From an uncultured Eubacterium sp. (GTDB lineage: Bacteria > Bacillota > Clostridia > Lachnospirales > Lachnospiraceae), in the NCBI GenBank assembly GCA_934316845.1, contig CAKRDZ010000003.1, forward strand, positions 1-64,000: a stretch of 64,000 bases of DNA. Direction: 5' to 3'. Made by a program: the position numbers and the translations under genes. How positions within the stretch are numbered: the stretch's first letter is position 1; each line of letters begins with the position of its first letter. Positions 1 through 8,403 of this stretch are shown here, in pieces. The notes under the pieces were generated by a model. It was given only the letters and a program-made list of their open reading frames with translations, ran no database searches and was not told the origin of the DNA.

Positions 1-251
1 GAGGAAGTACACCGGCTCCGGGAGGAAGTACACCGGCTCCGGGAGGAAGTACGCCGATACCGGGAGGAAGTACACCGGCTCCGGGAGGAAGTACACCGGC
101 TCCGGGAGGAAGTACACCGATACCGGGAGGAAGCACACCGGCTCCGGGAGGAAGTACACCGGCTCCGGGAGGAAGTACACCGGCTCCGGGAGGAAGTACG
201 CCGATACCGGGAGGAAGTACACCGATACCGGGAGGAAGTACGCCGATACCG
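1..251 (+). repeat. 21-bp tandem repeat, about 12 units, coding for GGSTPAP/GGSTPIP
   Basis: The unit is GGAGGAAGTACACCGGCTCCG, repeated without interruption. Variants are ACG for ACA, AGC for AGT, and ATA for GCT, which swaps Ala for Ile at position six. It stays in frame within the surface-protein gene. The last unit is degenerate (GAAGGAAAC). The array may extend upstream of the window, so the copy number is a minimum. Confidence 0.95.
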
Positions 252-638
252 GAAGGAAACATAGGTGGAAACGCGGCAACTAACCCGGGGGCAAAGGAAA
301 ATCAATCAATTATTACAGGAAATCAGATTGATTTTAACGGAGAATTTGCAAAAACAGATGTCAAAACAAAATTACAGAAACCAACAAAGATCAAAATCCA
401 AAAGAAAAAGGGCAAGCTGCTTTTGAGCTGGAAAAAAATAGCAAAAGCAAGTGGCTATGAAATACAGATTGCTGCAAACAAAAAGTTTAAAAAGGCAGTG
501 AAGAAAAAAACAAAAAAACCAGTGCTGCAAATGAAAAAATGGAAAAAGAAAATATGTTTTCTTCGTGTGCGTGCTTATCAACAGAAGAGCGGGAAAACAG
601 TGTATAGTGGGTGGAGTAAAGTGGTAAAGAAAAAATGA
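3..638 (+). CDS. C-terminal part of a repeat-rich surface protein (5' end outside the window)
   Basis: The frame is open from the first bases to the TGA at 636-638, so this is the 3' end of a gene that starts upstream of the window. It first encodes about 12 copies of a seven-residue Gly-Gly-Ser-Thr-Pro-(Ala/Ile)-Pro repeat. A short linker follows, then about 90 residues, very rich in lysine, that read like a fibronectin type III or similar beta-sandwich: 'KPTKIKIQKKKGKLLLSW', 'ASGYEIQIA', 'FLRVRAY', 'GKTVYSGWS'. That pattern (W early, YEIQ, RVRAY, YSGWS) is typical of Fn3 modules in secreted Lachnospiraceae proteins. It is probably an extracellular protein with a flexible Gly/Pro stalk. An ORF starting at the TTG at 423 is only a piece of this frame. 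Function unknown. Confidence 0.8.
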   Translation, partial: GSTPAPGGSTPAPGGSTPIPGGSTPAPGGSTPAPGGSTPIPGGSTPAPGGSTPAPGGSTPAPGGSTPIPGGSTPIPGGSTPIPEGNIGGNAATNPGAKENQSIITGNQIDFNGEFAKTDVKTKLQKPTKIKIQKKKGKLLLSWKKIAKASGYEIQIAANKKFKKAVKKKTKKPVLQMKKWKKKICFLRVRAYQQKSGKTVYSGWSKVVKKK

Positions 639-655
639 AATAAAATTACAAACGT

Positions 656-702
656 AACTATTCAAGATTAAATGTGAGCGATAGAGTGCCCTGAATAGTT
701 AT
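656..702. repeat. Inverted repeat TAACTATTCA / TGAATAGTTA
   Basis: A perfect 10-base inverted repeat with a loop of about 26 bases lies just after the surface-protein stop codon. It has no T-run and so is not a classical terminator. A related TAACTATTCAGG sequence lies at the edge of the structured element near 60144. The role is unknown; it could be a degraded copy of that element. Confidence 0.4.
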
Positions 703-730
703 TCACAAACAAAGAGGATCAAATAGAGTT

Positions 731-782
731 GACCGCCGGATGATATCTTGTGTAAATAAGATGTTGTCTGGCGGTTGTTTTA
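731..782 (+). terminator. Rho-independent terminator
   Basis: The arm ACCGCC-GGA-ATCTT (from 732) pairs with AAGAT-TC-GGCGGT (to about 775) around a short A/T loop, and TTGTTTT follows. It separates the surface-protein gene from the kinase gene. Confidence 0.75.
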
Positions 783-797
783 TGGTTCACAATATGT

Positions 798-811
798 TCA
801 AAGATCTTTGA
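798..811. promoter_or_regulatory. 14-bp perfect palindrome upstream of the kinase gene
   Basis: TCAAAGATCTTTGA is a perfect palindrome 36 bases before the kinase start and next to a TATGAT -10-like hexamer at 813-818. It could be an operator. No -35 at good spacing was found, so the promoter assignment is weak. Confidence 0.35.
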
Positions 812-846
812 TATGATAGTCTTTATAGGAAAGGACGTGAGGATGG

Positions 847-2391
847 ATGAAGCAATCTATGCGAATCAGACTAGTCGTGTTAACGGCGCTTATGATCATA
901 TTATGTATTGTGATCTGCTGGATCATGAACCTGTTTCTGCTTCCCGGATATTATGAAAATTCCAAGAAAAAGCAAATGAATGATGTGTATGGAGAAGTGG
1001 CAGCGCTGTTTGATGAAAATGACTGGAAAAACATTTCCGATACACAGAAAGATAAAGTATACGATTCTCTGGATAAGATCAGCGCAAACAGCAGCGTAAG
1101 TGTATACATTATGAGCATTAATGTAGATACCTCCAGCGGCATGGTGAGCAAAGTGGATTATCTGTATCCGAGTATGGGAAACCGTACGCAGCAGCTGAAT
1201 ACGCAGCAATTGGCAAAATATGTTATGTTTAAACAGCTTGGCAATATTTTTGATGAAAATTATAAATTGCTCGAAGAGACGGATCAATATGAATTGTTTA
1301 ATGTATTTGACGAGAGGATCGATTCCAATTATATCGAACTTGTCGGCGGGATCACAGGAGATTACTGGGTATATCTGCGATCGAATTACGAAAGCATCCG
1401 CGAGAGTGCGGCTATTTCCAATGAATTTCTGACGTATGTCGGAATCCTTGTAACGATATTGTGTGTGATCATTATGATCTTCCTGAGCAATCATTATACG
1501 AAGCCGATCCTGAAACTGGCACAGATTGCCAAGAAGATGGAAAATCTGGATTTTGATGTCCGGTATAAGGAAAACCGGCACGACGAGATCGGGGTGCTTG
1601 GACACAGCATGAACTCCCTGTCAGATAAACTGGAACAGACAATTTCCGAACTCAAGACGGCAAACAATGAACTGGAGCTGGATCTTCAGCGGCGTTCCGA
1701 GCAGGAGCAGATGCGGCAGGAATTTCTTGCAAATGTGTCTCATGAGCTGAAGACACCGATCGCGCTCATCCAGGGATACGCGGAAGGACTTCAGGATAAC
1801 GTCAATGACGATCCGGAGAGCCGTGAATTTTATTGCGAAGTTATCGTAGACGAAGCGGATAAGATGAACAAAATGGTAAAAAAACTGTTGAGCCTGAATC
1901 AACTGGAATTTGGAAACGGACAGGTGCATCTGGAACATTTTGATCTGCAGCAGGTAGTACAGTCGGTATTGTCGTCGTCGGAAATTTTGTTCCGCCAGAA
2001 GGAAGTCACCTTGTCTTACGATGGGGATCGTCCGGTTTATGTGTGGGCAGATGAATATATGACGGAAGAAGTAGTCATGAACTACGTCAGTAATGCGCTG
2101 AACCACATTGATGGTGAAAAGATCATCGAAGTAAAGATCGTCAGCCACGATGGAAAAGCCCGTGTGAGTGTGTTTAATACCGGAAAGCCGATTCCGGAAG
2201 AAGATATTGATAAGATCTGGAGTAAATTTTATAAGGTCGATAAGGCGAGAACCAGAGAATACGGTGGAAACGGGATTGGTTTGTCGATTGTTAAGGCAAT
2301 TATGGAAGCACACAATCAGGCGTATGGTGTGAAAAATTATGACAATGGGGTAGAATTTTGGTTTGAACTTGATGAAAAGACGGAAAACTAG
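847..2391 (+). CDS. Membrane sensor histidine kinase (HAMP, HisKA, HATPase)
   Basis: 514 residues. Transmembrane segments lie at about 9-31 and 193-215 and bracket an extracellular sensor domain of about 160 residues. A HAMP linker follows at about 216-268. The dimerisation/phosphoacceptor helix has the H-box 'NVSHELKTPIALIQGYAEG' with His299. The ATPase domain shows an N-box near 410 ('VVMNYVSNALNHI'), an F-box near 460 and a G-box near 474 ('YGGNGIGLSIVKA'). It should autophosphorylate and pass phosphate to a response regulator, sensing something at the cell surface. No response regulator is adjacent: a terminator lies upstream and a lipoprotein gene downstream, so it is an orphan within the window. 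The ATG at 847 follows a GGACGTGAGG ribosome site; an ATG at 843 is out of frame. Confidence 0.93.
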   Translation: MKQSMRIRLVVLTALMIILCIVICWIMNLFLLPGYYENSKKKQMNDVYGEVAALFDENDWKNISDTQKDKVYDSLDKISANSSVSVYIMSINVDTSSGMVSKVDYLYPSMGNRTQQLNTQQLAKYVMFKQLGNIFDENYKLLEETDQYELFNVFDERIDSNYIELVGGITGDYWVYLRSNYESIRESAAISNEFLTYVGILVTILCVIIMIFLSNHYTKPILKLAQIAKKMENLDFDVRYKENRHDEIGVLGHSMNSLSDKLEQTISELKTANNELELDLQRRSEQEQMRQEFLANVSHELKTPIALIQGYAEGLQDNVNDDPESREFYCEVIVDEADKMNKMVKKLLSLNQLEFGNGQVHLEHFDLQQVVQSVLSSSEILFRQKEVTLSYDGDRPVYVWADEYMTEEVVMNYVSNALNHIDGEKIIEVKIVSHDGKARVSVFNTGKPIPEEDIDKIWSKFYKVDKARTREYGGNGIGLSIVKAIMEAHNQAYGVKNYDNGVEFWFELDEKTEN

Positions 2392-2409
2392 AAATCTGCA
2401 ATTGCAGTC

Positions 2410-2415
2410 TTGACA
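2410..2415 (+). promoter_or_regulatory. Possible -35 (TTGACA) for the lipoprotein gene
   Basis: TTGACA lies after the CTGCAATTGCAG palindrome (2396-2407). A TAAGTA at 17-base spacing is a poor -10. It suggests that the lipoprotein gene can be transcribed separately from the kinase. Confidence 0.4.
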
Positions 2416-2473
2416 AAAATATGTTAGAATAATAAGTACAGTTATATGATATGAGAAGGGGATGAGTGCATTT

Positions 2474-3178
2474 ATGAAAAGAAGTGGATGCCTGATGCTC
2501 TGTTTCTGCCTAAGTGCAGCTTTACTGAATGGCTGTTCCTCTGCCGGTCTGAGTGAGGAAAACCAGGATAAAGTGGCAGAATATGCAGCAGAAGTGGTGT
2601 TAAAACACGATGCAAATTATGATAATAAATTGATTGATACAGAGGCGGCAGCGACACCGACTCCGGAAGCCAGTCAGCAGCCGGAAGGGACACAGGAGCC
2701 GGCAGCAGAGGCAGCCCCGGCAGTGCCGGAGGATGGGCAGCAGCCTGAAGAGACACCGGTACCGGAAGTCTCAATGGATGAGTTGTACCGGTTAAAAGAC
2801 GTGTCGATATCGTATCAGTCATACGATATTTGCAGCCGGTATCCGAAAAAAACAGATTTTCCAATGATTGCCAAAAAAGGGGAAACCTTTGTTGTGGTTA
2901 CGTTTGTAGCAGAAAATAAAAGTTCTGCGAAAACGAAAGTGGATCTGATCAAGCGGCGAATCAATTATGAATTACAGCTGGATGACACACAATACGATCC
3001 TACCATTGCGATGCTTGCCAATGGCGGATTGAATAATTTTAAAACTACGTTAAAAGCGAAAGAAAAGCAAAAAGTTGTACTCATGTATAACATTCCGAAG
3101 AATGCAGCAAAAGCAGAAAAAATCACTCTTACAATTAAAGAGGGCGATAAGAAAGCACATACAATAACTTTAAAATAA
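2474..3178 (+). CDS. Lipoprotein with Pro/Glu-rich linker and DUF4352-like beta-sandwich
   Basis: The preferred start is the ATG at 2474, about 12 bases after GGGG; an in-frame ATG at 2462 sits too close to that site. The signal sequence ends in a lipobox with Cys21 (...LLNGC), so it should be lipid-anchored outside the membrane. Residues about 55-100 form a Thr/Pro/Glu/Ala linker. The C-terminal 130 residues look like a telokin-like Ig fold of the DUF4352 kind: 'LKDVSISYQSYDIC', 'GETFVVVTFVAENKS', 'KVVLMYNIPKNA'. That fold is common in Firmicute lipoproteins of unknown role. It lies between a kinase gene and a PH-domain gene, and the kinase's ligand or partner could be this protein, but that is inference only. 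Confidence 0.8.
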   Translation: MKRSGCLMLCFCLSAALLNGCSSAGLSEENQDKVAEYAAEVVLKHDANYDNKLIDTEAAATPTPEASQQPEGTQEPAAEAAPAVPEDGQQPEETPVPEVSMDELYRLKDVSISYQSYDICSRYPKKTDFPMIAKKGETFVVVTFVAENKSSAKTKVDLIKRRINYELQLDDTQYDPTIAMLANGGLNNFKTTLKAKEKQKVVLMYNIPKNAAKAEKITLTIKEGDKKAHTITLK

Positions 3179-3205
3179 TAATTATGGAAGCATGGAGGAT
3201 TGGCG

Positions 3206-3595
3206 ATGGACATGGAGTATGAATACAGAGAAAAGAAACGCAGCTTATTTTTCGGTCTGCCGTTATCATTTACGACCTATACACTTAGTCAAAAGAAAAT
3301 CAATATCAAAAAGGGACTGTTTCGAACGGAAGAGGATGATACCCTCATGTATAAGATTCAGGATGTAAAACTGGTTCGCAGTTTATGGGAAAGAATTTTT
3401 AAACTGGGTACGGTTATCTGTTATTCCGGCGATATTACCGATGCGAAACTGATGTTGATGCACATAAAGAATTCTTCTGAGATCAAGGAATACATTCTTG
3501 AGACGGCAGAAGAAGAGCGAAGAAAAGTCCGTACATTGCACACGATGGGACTTGATGGAGCAGATAATCTGTATGATGATGTCGATGATGACTGA
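3206..3595 (+). CDS. Small PH-domain (bPH-type) protein
   Basis: 129 residues from the ATG at 3206, with GGAGG at 3195-3199; a TTG at 3200 is too close to that site. The sequence 'FFGLPLSFTTYTLSQKKINIKKGLFRTEEDDTL' then 'YKIQDVKLVRSLWERIFKLGTV' matches the bacterial PH-like fold (YdbT/YdbS type), where a short hydrophobic stretch precedes beta strands. There is no clear transmembrane helix, so it is probably cytosolic or peripheral. The acidic C-terminal tail ends in 'YDDVDDD'. Function unknown. It is 37 bases upstream of the cheV-like gene and may be co-transcribed with it. Confidence 0.7.
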   Translation: MDMEYEYREKKRSLFFGLPLSFTTYTLSQKKINIKKGLFRTEEDDTLMYKIQDVKLVRSLWERIFKLGTVICYSGDITDAKLMLMHIKNSSEIKEYILETAEEERRKVRTLHTMGLDGADNLYDDVDDD

Positions 3596-3631
3596 TTAGA
3601 AGAATACCCATTGGAAAAGGAGGAGACAATC

Positions 3632-4537
3632 ATGGCACAGACAGAAATATTGTTAGAGAGTGGGACCAATGAATTAGAATTATTGGAATTTGTAGTAGGA
3701 ACACAGCATTATGGAATTAACGTAGCAAAAATTCGTGAATTATGTCAATACCAGGTACCGACACCGGTGCCAAACGCACATCCGTTTATTGAAGGAATCT
3801 TTATGCCGCGTGATATGCTGATCACAGTCATTAATTTATCCAAAGCATTAGGAATTCCGGAGTCAGGGGATGCTTCAAATGATATGTACATAATTACAAA
3901 TTTTAACAATTTACATACGGCTTTTCATGTACAGAAAGTACTTGGGATTCATCGTATCTCCTGGGAAGATATTGCAAAACCGGATTCTACGATCAGCGCT
4001 GCCGGAAAAAGTGCAGCAACAGGAATTGCAAAAGTGGAAGATCGAATCATCATTGTACTTGATTTTGAGAAAATCGTTTCGGAGATCAATCCGGAGACAG
4101 GATTGAAATTATCCGATATTGATGCGATGGGTGAACGTTCCCGTCATGAATGTCCGATTCTTTTAGCAGAAGATTCACCATTATTGCTTGAAATGCTTAA
4201 AAAATGTCTGAGCCGTGCCGGGTATACTCACCTGATCCCGACCACTAATGGACAGGAAGCCTGGGATACATTGCAGAAAATCCTGGCGGATGGAGGAAAG
4301 GTTGGCCAGGACATTTCACTGGTTATTACAGATATCGAGATGCCACAGATGGATGGTCATCATTTGACAAAATTGATCAAAGATGATCCGAGATTTGATG
4401 GTATGCCGGTTGTGATCTTTTCATCTCTGGTAAATGATGAGATGAAACGTAAGGGGGAGGCGCTGGGTGTAGATGCCCAGTTATCCAAACCGGAAATCGG
4501 GAAATTAGTACGACAATTGGATCTGCTGCTTAATTAG
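3632..4537 (+). CDS. cheV: Chemotaxis coupling protein CheV (CheW domain + receiver)
   Basis: 302 residues from the ATG at 3632, 7 bases after AAGGAGGAGAC. Residues about 15-155 form a CheW-like domain ('LEFVVGTQHYGINVAKIRELCQ', 'MPRDMLITVINLSKALGI'). Residues about 170-300 form a response-regulator receiver with the acidic pocket 'LLAEDS', the phosphoacceptor Asp234 in 'VITDIEMPQMDG' and the lysine in 'LSKPEIG'. CheV couples chemoreceptors to the CheA kinase and takes part in adaptation. No other chemotaxis or flagellar gene is in the window. A hairpin at 4558-4588 separates it from the next gene. Confidence 0.93.
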   Translation: MAQTEILLESGTNELELLEFVVGTQHYGINVAKIRELCQYQVPTPVPNAHPFIEGIFMPRDMLITVINLSKALGIPESGDASNDMYIITNFNNLHTAFHVQKVLGIHRISWEDIAKPDSTISAAGKSAATGIAKVEDRIIIVLDFEKIVSEINPETGLKLSDIDAMGERSRHECPILLAEDSPLLLEMLKKCLSRAGYTHLIPTTNGQEAWDTLQKILADGGKVGQDISLVITDIEMPQMDGHHLTKLIKDDPRFDGMPVVIFSSLVNDEMKRKGEALGVDAQLSKPEIGKLVRQLDLLLN

Positions 4538-4557
4538 TGATCCAGAGCGGGAAAAGG

Positions 4558-4588
4558 CAGACCGGACTATGTGGAGTAGACTGGTCTG
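4558..4588 (+). terminator. Hairpin after cheV, possible weak terminator
   Basis: CAGACCGGACTA pairs with TAGACTGGTCTG (two mismatches) around a GTGGAG-type loop. Only TTGTTG follows, so termination would be weak. Confidence 0.5.
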
Positions 4589-4621
4589 TTGTTGTGATTG
4601 AATGGAGGGAAGAGATAGATC

Positions 4622-6292
4622 ATGGCAGGAAAAGAGGGAGAATCTTATCTGGATGAATTATTGGATAATGCATCGGCACTCCGGCATAAGGAGGAAAATA
4701 AAATAAAAAAATCAGATTATAATGAGGTCGGCCTGGATGAAGCGCTGGCGGTTTTAAATGATCTGCCGGATGAGTCTGGAATCCCATCGAAGGGAAATGC
4801 CAAAGAGGATTTGGAAGAGTTAAAAAGTCTTTTTGATGAATTTGGAGACGAGGAAATTCCGGAGGACGAACCGGAAACCAATTTTGTCACTGAGACAGAA
4901 CCGGAAGCAACGGTATCCGCACCGGAACCGAAAGCAGAGCGGGAGACAGAACCGGAAGAAGTACCGGTATCTGTACCGGAGTTGGAAGTAGAGCCGGAGG
5001 AAGTGCCGGTGTCCATACCGGAAGCAGAATCCGAACCGGAGCCGGCATCAGAAGAAGATGCTTTTAATCTTGAAGATATTGCCGCGCTGACCGATGGTTT
5101 GGGTGATGATTCGGAAGAGCAGGAGGATACAGATTTTGAAGATATGGAAGCTATGTTAAATCTGCTTCAGGAGCCGGGTAACAAAGAGGAAACGAAACCA
5201 AGTGCAGCAGATTCACAACCACAGGAGACAAAAATTTCCACAGATCCGGTGGCTGTTGACGATATTTTTCAGGACGCTCTTTCTGCCGTGCAATACAGTG
5301 CGGATGAAGAGAAACTTGAAAAGCAGATACAGGAAGCGGAACAACCACAGGAAGAAGTGGATTCTACAGTTGAAGACATCCTTGCATTGGATGATGTGAT
5401 GCCGGAGGCGAAAGAACCTTCTATGTCAACAGATCAAGACCGGCAAAATGTTCAGGAAGTGCCGGTTCGTAAAACACCGAAAAAGAAAAAGCCAAGTTTC
5501 TGGAAGCGTTTGTTTGGAAATGTTGTTACGGGCGAGACGGCGGCTTTGGAAGAAAAAGAGAGAGAACGAGAAGAAGCCAGAGAGCAGAAAAAACAGAAGG
5601 CTTTGATCGCTAAGAAAAAGAAGAACGAAGAGGCAAAGGAAGAAAAAGTGAAAAAAGCCGAAGAAAGAAAGGACAAACAGAAACAGCTCAAAGAAGAAAA
5701 AGCGGTACGTAAAGAGGAGAAAAAACTCGAAAAGAAACGCTTAAAGGAAGAGCGGGCAGCGATGGAAGAAAACAAAGTGGTTGGAAAGATCAATCCGATC
5801 GGGGCTACAATTGTATTTGTTTTCTTTGCTACGATTGGTGTGTTGATTCTTGTCGGTGTTTGGCTCTTCCCAAGGCGTGCCAATATTAAAGAGGCCGAAA
5901 ACCAGTATGCCAGTGAGCAGTATATTGAAGCCTATAAAACAATTTCCACAATTTCTGTGAAAAAGGACGAGCAGGCACTTTACGATAAGATTGAGCTTTG
6001 TTCAAAACTGCAAAGGCAGATTCAGTCTTATCAGATCAATGTTTCTATGAATCAGAAAATAGAGGCTCTGCATGCCTTGCTGCAGGGATTGGATTTTTAT
6101 AATAAAAAGCAGGAAGATGTGAAAAAACTGCAGGTGCAGAAAGAATTTTTACAGATGAAAACACAGATTATATCGTATCTTGCACAGGATTACCAGATAG
6201 ATGAGGCGAAAGCTGGTGAGCTTCTTGCGATTACCGATAAAACAGAGTATTCGAATCGTCTGCAGCAGATTGCAGCGTCAGCGAAAAAGTAA
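4622..6292 (+). CDS. Acidic single-pass membrane protein with C-terminal helical domain, function unknown
   Basis: 556 residues, family not recognised. The N-terminal 280 residues are strongly acidic, with repeated 'EPEEVPVS(V/I)PE' segments at about 105-140. A basic patch ('RKTPKKKKPSFWKRLFG') is near 285. A long Lys/Glu/Arg-rich stretch at about 305-390 should form a charged single helix or coiled coil. One transmembrane segment lies at about 395-418 ('IGATIVFVFFATIGVLILVGVW'). The last 135 residues are helical and TPR-like ('ENQYASEQYIEAYKTIST'). With no signal peptide, the acidic part is probably cytosolic and the helical part outside. It lies upstream of hisH with a gap of 19 bases, but nothing links it to histidine synthesis. 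A scaffold or division role is possible but not shown. Confidence 0.75.
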   Translation: MAGKEGESYLDELLDNASALRHKEENKIKKSDYNEVGLDEALAVLNDLPDESGIPSKGNAKEDLEELKSLFDEFGDEEIPEDEPETNFVTETEPEATVSAPEPKAERETEPEEVPVSVPELEVEPEEVPVSIPEAESEPEPASEEDAFNLEDIAALTDGLGDDSEEQEDTDFEDMEAMLNLLQEPGNKEETKPSAADSQPQETKISTDPVAVDDIFQDALSAVQYSADEEKLEKQIQEAEQPQEEVDSTVEDILALDDVMPEAKEPSMSTDQDRQNVQEVPVRKTPKKKKPSFWKRLFGNVVTGETAALEEKEREREEAREQKKQKALIAKKKKNEEAKEEKVKKAEERKDKQKQLKEEKAVRKEEKKLEKKRLKEERAAMEENKVVGKINPIGATIVFVFFATIGVLILVGVWLFPRRANIKEAENQYASEQYIEAYKTISTISVKKDEQALYDKIELCSKLQRQIQSYQINVSMNQKIEALHALLQGLDFYNKKQEDVKKLQVQKEFLQMKTQIISYLAQDYQIDEAKAGELLAITDKTEYSNRLQQIAASAKK

Positions 6293-6311
6293 CAGATAAG
6301 TGGAGGAAATT

Positions 6312-6917
6312 ATGATAGCCATAGTAGATTATGATGCAGGAAATATTAAGAGTGTGGAGAAAGCATTGCAGTTTTTGGGAGAAGAACCCGTTGTAACGAG
6401 GGACAAAGAAACACTTCTTCAAGCGGACAAAGTGATCGTTCCCGGAGTGGGTGCTTTTGGAGATGCGATGGAAAAGATGCATCAGTATGGATTGGTCGAA
6501 GTCCTTCGGGAGATTGCCGGCAAAGGAACACCGATTCTTGGTATCTGTCTGGGACTGCAGTTGTTTTTTGAAAGCAGCGAAGAGACACCGGGAGTAGAAG
6601 GACTTGGACTGCTGCCGGGAAAAATTGTCAGGATTCCGGACAAGGAAGGTTTTAAGATTCCACATATGGGCTGGAACTCCATTCGGATCAATCCGGCGTC
6701 CCGTCTGTTAAAAGGTATTGAAGAAGGAGCTTATGTTTATTTTGTCCATTCGTATTATCTTCAGGCAGAAAATGAAGCAGATGTTGCGGCAACGACAGAT
6801 TATGTGGTAAATATTCATGCAGCCGCGGAACATGATAATATATTTGCGACACAGTTTCACCCGGAAAAAAGCGGAGAGATTGGATTGCAGATATTGAAAA
6901 ATTTCATTGAATTATAG
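6312..6917 (+). CDS. hisH: Imidazole glycerol phosphate synthase, glutaminase subunit HisH
   Basis: 201 residues from the ATG at 6312; GGAGGA at 6302-6307 fixes this start rather than an upstream GTG. It is a class I glutamine amidotransferase with nucleophile Cys79 in 'GICLGLQL' and the triad His183/Glu185 in 'QFHPEKSG'. HisH makes ammonia from glutamine and channels it to HisF, which turns PRFAR into imidazole glycerol phosphate and AICAR. The hisF gene follows after 20 bases. The other his genes are not in the window. Confidence 0.97.
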   Translation: MIAIVDYDAGNIKSVEKALQFLGEEPVVTRDKETLLQADKVIVPGVGAFGDAMEKMHQYGLVEVLREIAGKGTPILGICLGLQLFFESSEETPGVEGLGLLPGKIVRIPDKEGFKIPHMGWNSIRINPASRLLKGIEEGAYVYFVHSYYLQAENEADVAATTDYVVNIHAAAEHDNIFATQFHPEKSGEIGLQILKNFIEL

Positions 6918-6937
6918 AAGAAAGGAACGAAGAGACA

Positions 6938-7699
6938 ATGTTTACAAAGCGGATTATTCCTTGTTTAGATGTAAATGCCGGAAGAGTAGTAAAAGGTATT
7001 AATTTTGTGAATCTGCGTGATGCCGGAGATCCGGTATCGGTTGCTGCTGCTTACGATAAGGCAGGTGCGGATGAACTTGTATTTTTGGATATTACGGCAT
7101 CCAGTGATGCCAGAGACATAAAAGTAAATATGGTGCGGAAAGTGGCAGAGACGGTATTTATTCCATTTACTGTTGGCGGCGGGATTCGCACCATTGATGA
7201 TTTTAAGATGATCCTGCGAGAAGGAGCGGATAAAGTTTCCGTAAATTCGGCAGCAATCCTGAATCCGGAACTTGTATCCGAAGCAGCGGACAAGTTTGGA
7301 AGCCAGTGTGTGGTGGTGGCAATTGATGCCAAACGCCGCAAAGATGCGGAAGGATGGACCATTTATAAAAACGGCGGCCGTGTCGATATGGGCATTGACG
7401 CTGTAGAATGGGCGATGAAAGCGGAAAAACTGGGAGCGGGCGAGATTCTTTTAACAAGTATGGACTGTGACGGAACCAAAGACGGATACGATATTGAACT
7501 TACGCGGACGATTTCAGAAAATGTGTCAATCCCGGTGATTGCTTCCGGTGGAGCAGGAACGAAAGAACATTTTTATGATGCGCTTACCGAGGGAAAGGCG
7601 GATGCTGTGCTGGCAGCCTCTCTTTTCCACTTCAATGAACTGCAGATCAGTGATCTGAAAGAGTATCTGGCAGGACGTGGAATCAGTGTAAGACGATAA
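6938..7699 (+). CDS. hisF: Imidazole glycerol phosphate synthase, cyclase subunit HisF
   Basis: 253 residues, the usual length. It is a (beta-alpha)8 barrel with catalytic Asp11 ('IPCLDVNAGRVVKG') and Asp130 ('VVVAIDAKR'), and phosphate-binding loops 'TVGGGIRT' and 'ASGGAGTKEH'. It works with HisH in the fifth step of histidine synthesis. It is in the same operon as hisH and lies 19 bases before ung. Confidence 0.97.
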   Translation: MFTKRIIPCLDVNAGRVVKGINFVNLRDAGDPVSVAAAYDKAGADELVFLDITASSDARDIKVNMVRKVAETVFIPFTVGGGIRTIDDFKMILREGADKVSVNSAAILNPELVSEAADKFGSQCVVVAIDAKRRKDAEGWTIYKNGGRVDMGIDAVEWAMKAEKLGAGEILLTSMDCDGTKDGYDIELTRTISENVSIPVIASGGAGTKEHFYDALTEGKADAVLAASLFHFNELQISDLKEYLAGRGISVRR

Positions 7700-7718
7700 G
7701 TGATACGGAGGAAGAACA

Positions 7719-8393
7719 ATGGCTGGATTAACAGGACAGTGGCAGGAACAGCTGTCAGAGGAATTTCATAAGGAATACTATCAGAAATTATTTTTGTTTG
7801 TCAAAGAACAGTATAGTAAAGTATCCGTGTATCCACCAGCAAAGGATTTGTTTAATGCCTTTCATCTGACCCCGTTTGAAAAGGTCAAAGTGGTAATACT
7901 GGGACAGGATCCTTACCACAATACGGGACAGGCGCACGGATTGAGTTTTTCCGTAAAACCGGGAGTGGAGATTCCACCATCCCTTGTCAATATTTATAAA
8001 GAATTACACGATGATCTGGGATGCTATATTCCAAATCATGGAAATCTGGAAGAATGGGCAGAGCAGGGGGTGCTTCTGCTTAATACGGTACTTACGGTAC
8101 AGGCTCATCGTGCCATGTCACACCGTGGAGTGGGCTGGGAGCAGTTTACCGATGCCGTGATAAAGAAAGTCAATGAGATTGACCGGCCGATCGTATTTAT
8201 TTTGTGGGGAAAACCGGCGCAGGAAAAGGCAAGAATGCTGAATAATCCAAAGCATTTGATCCTAAAAGCACCGCATCCGAGTCCGTTGTCGGCATACCGC
8301 GGCTTTTTTGGAAGTAAACCGTTCAGCCAGACCAATGAGTTTTTGAAGGCTCATGGGGAGACGCCGGTCAATTGGCAGATTACAAACAAATAG
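7719..8393 (+). CDS. ung: Uracil-DNA glycosylase, family 1
   Basis: 224 residues. It has the water-activating motif 'GQDPYHNTGQAHGLSFS' (Asp64) and the catalytic/intercalation motif 'HPSPLSAYRGFFG' (His186). It removes uracil from DNA as the first step of base excision repair. The gene sits in a run of same-strand genes: hisF ends 19 bases before it and the moxR-like gene starts 10 bases after it. Confidence 0.97.
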   Translation: MAGLTGQWQEQLSEEFHKEYYQKLFLFVKEQYSKVSVYPPAKDLFNAFHLTPFEKVKVVILGQDPYHNTGQAHGLSFSVKPGVEIPPSLVNIYKELHDDLGCYIPNHGNLEEWAEQGVLLLNTVLTVQAHRAMSHRGVGWEQFTDAVIKKVNEIDRPIVFILWGKPAQEKARMLNNPKHLILKAPHPSPLSAYRGFFGSKPFSQTNEFLKAHGETPVNWQITNK

Positions 8394-8403
8394 GGAGAAA
8401 AAT

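Noticed and set aside
1..251. CRISPR array
   Set aside because: The 21-bp units are contiguous without spacers and translate in frame.
423..638. Separate 71-residue lysine-rich protein
   Set aside because: The frame is open and continuous with the repeat region upstream; there is no ribosome site before the TTG.
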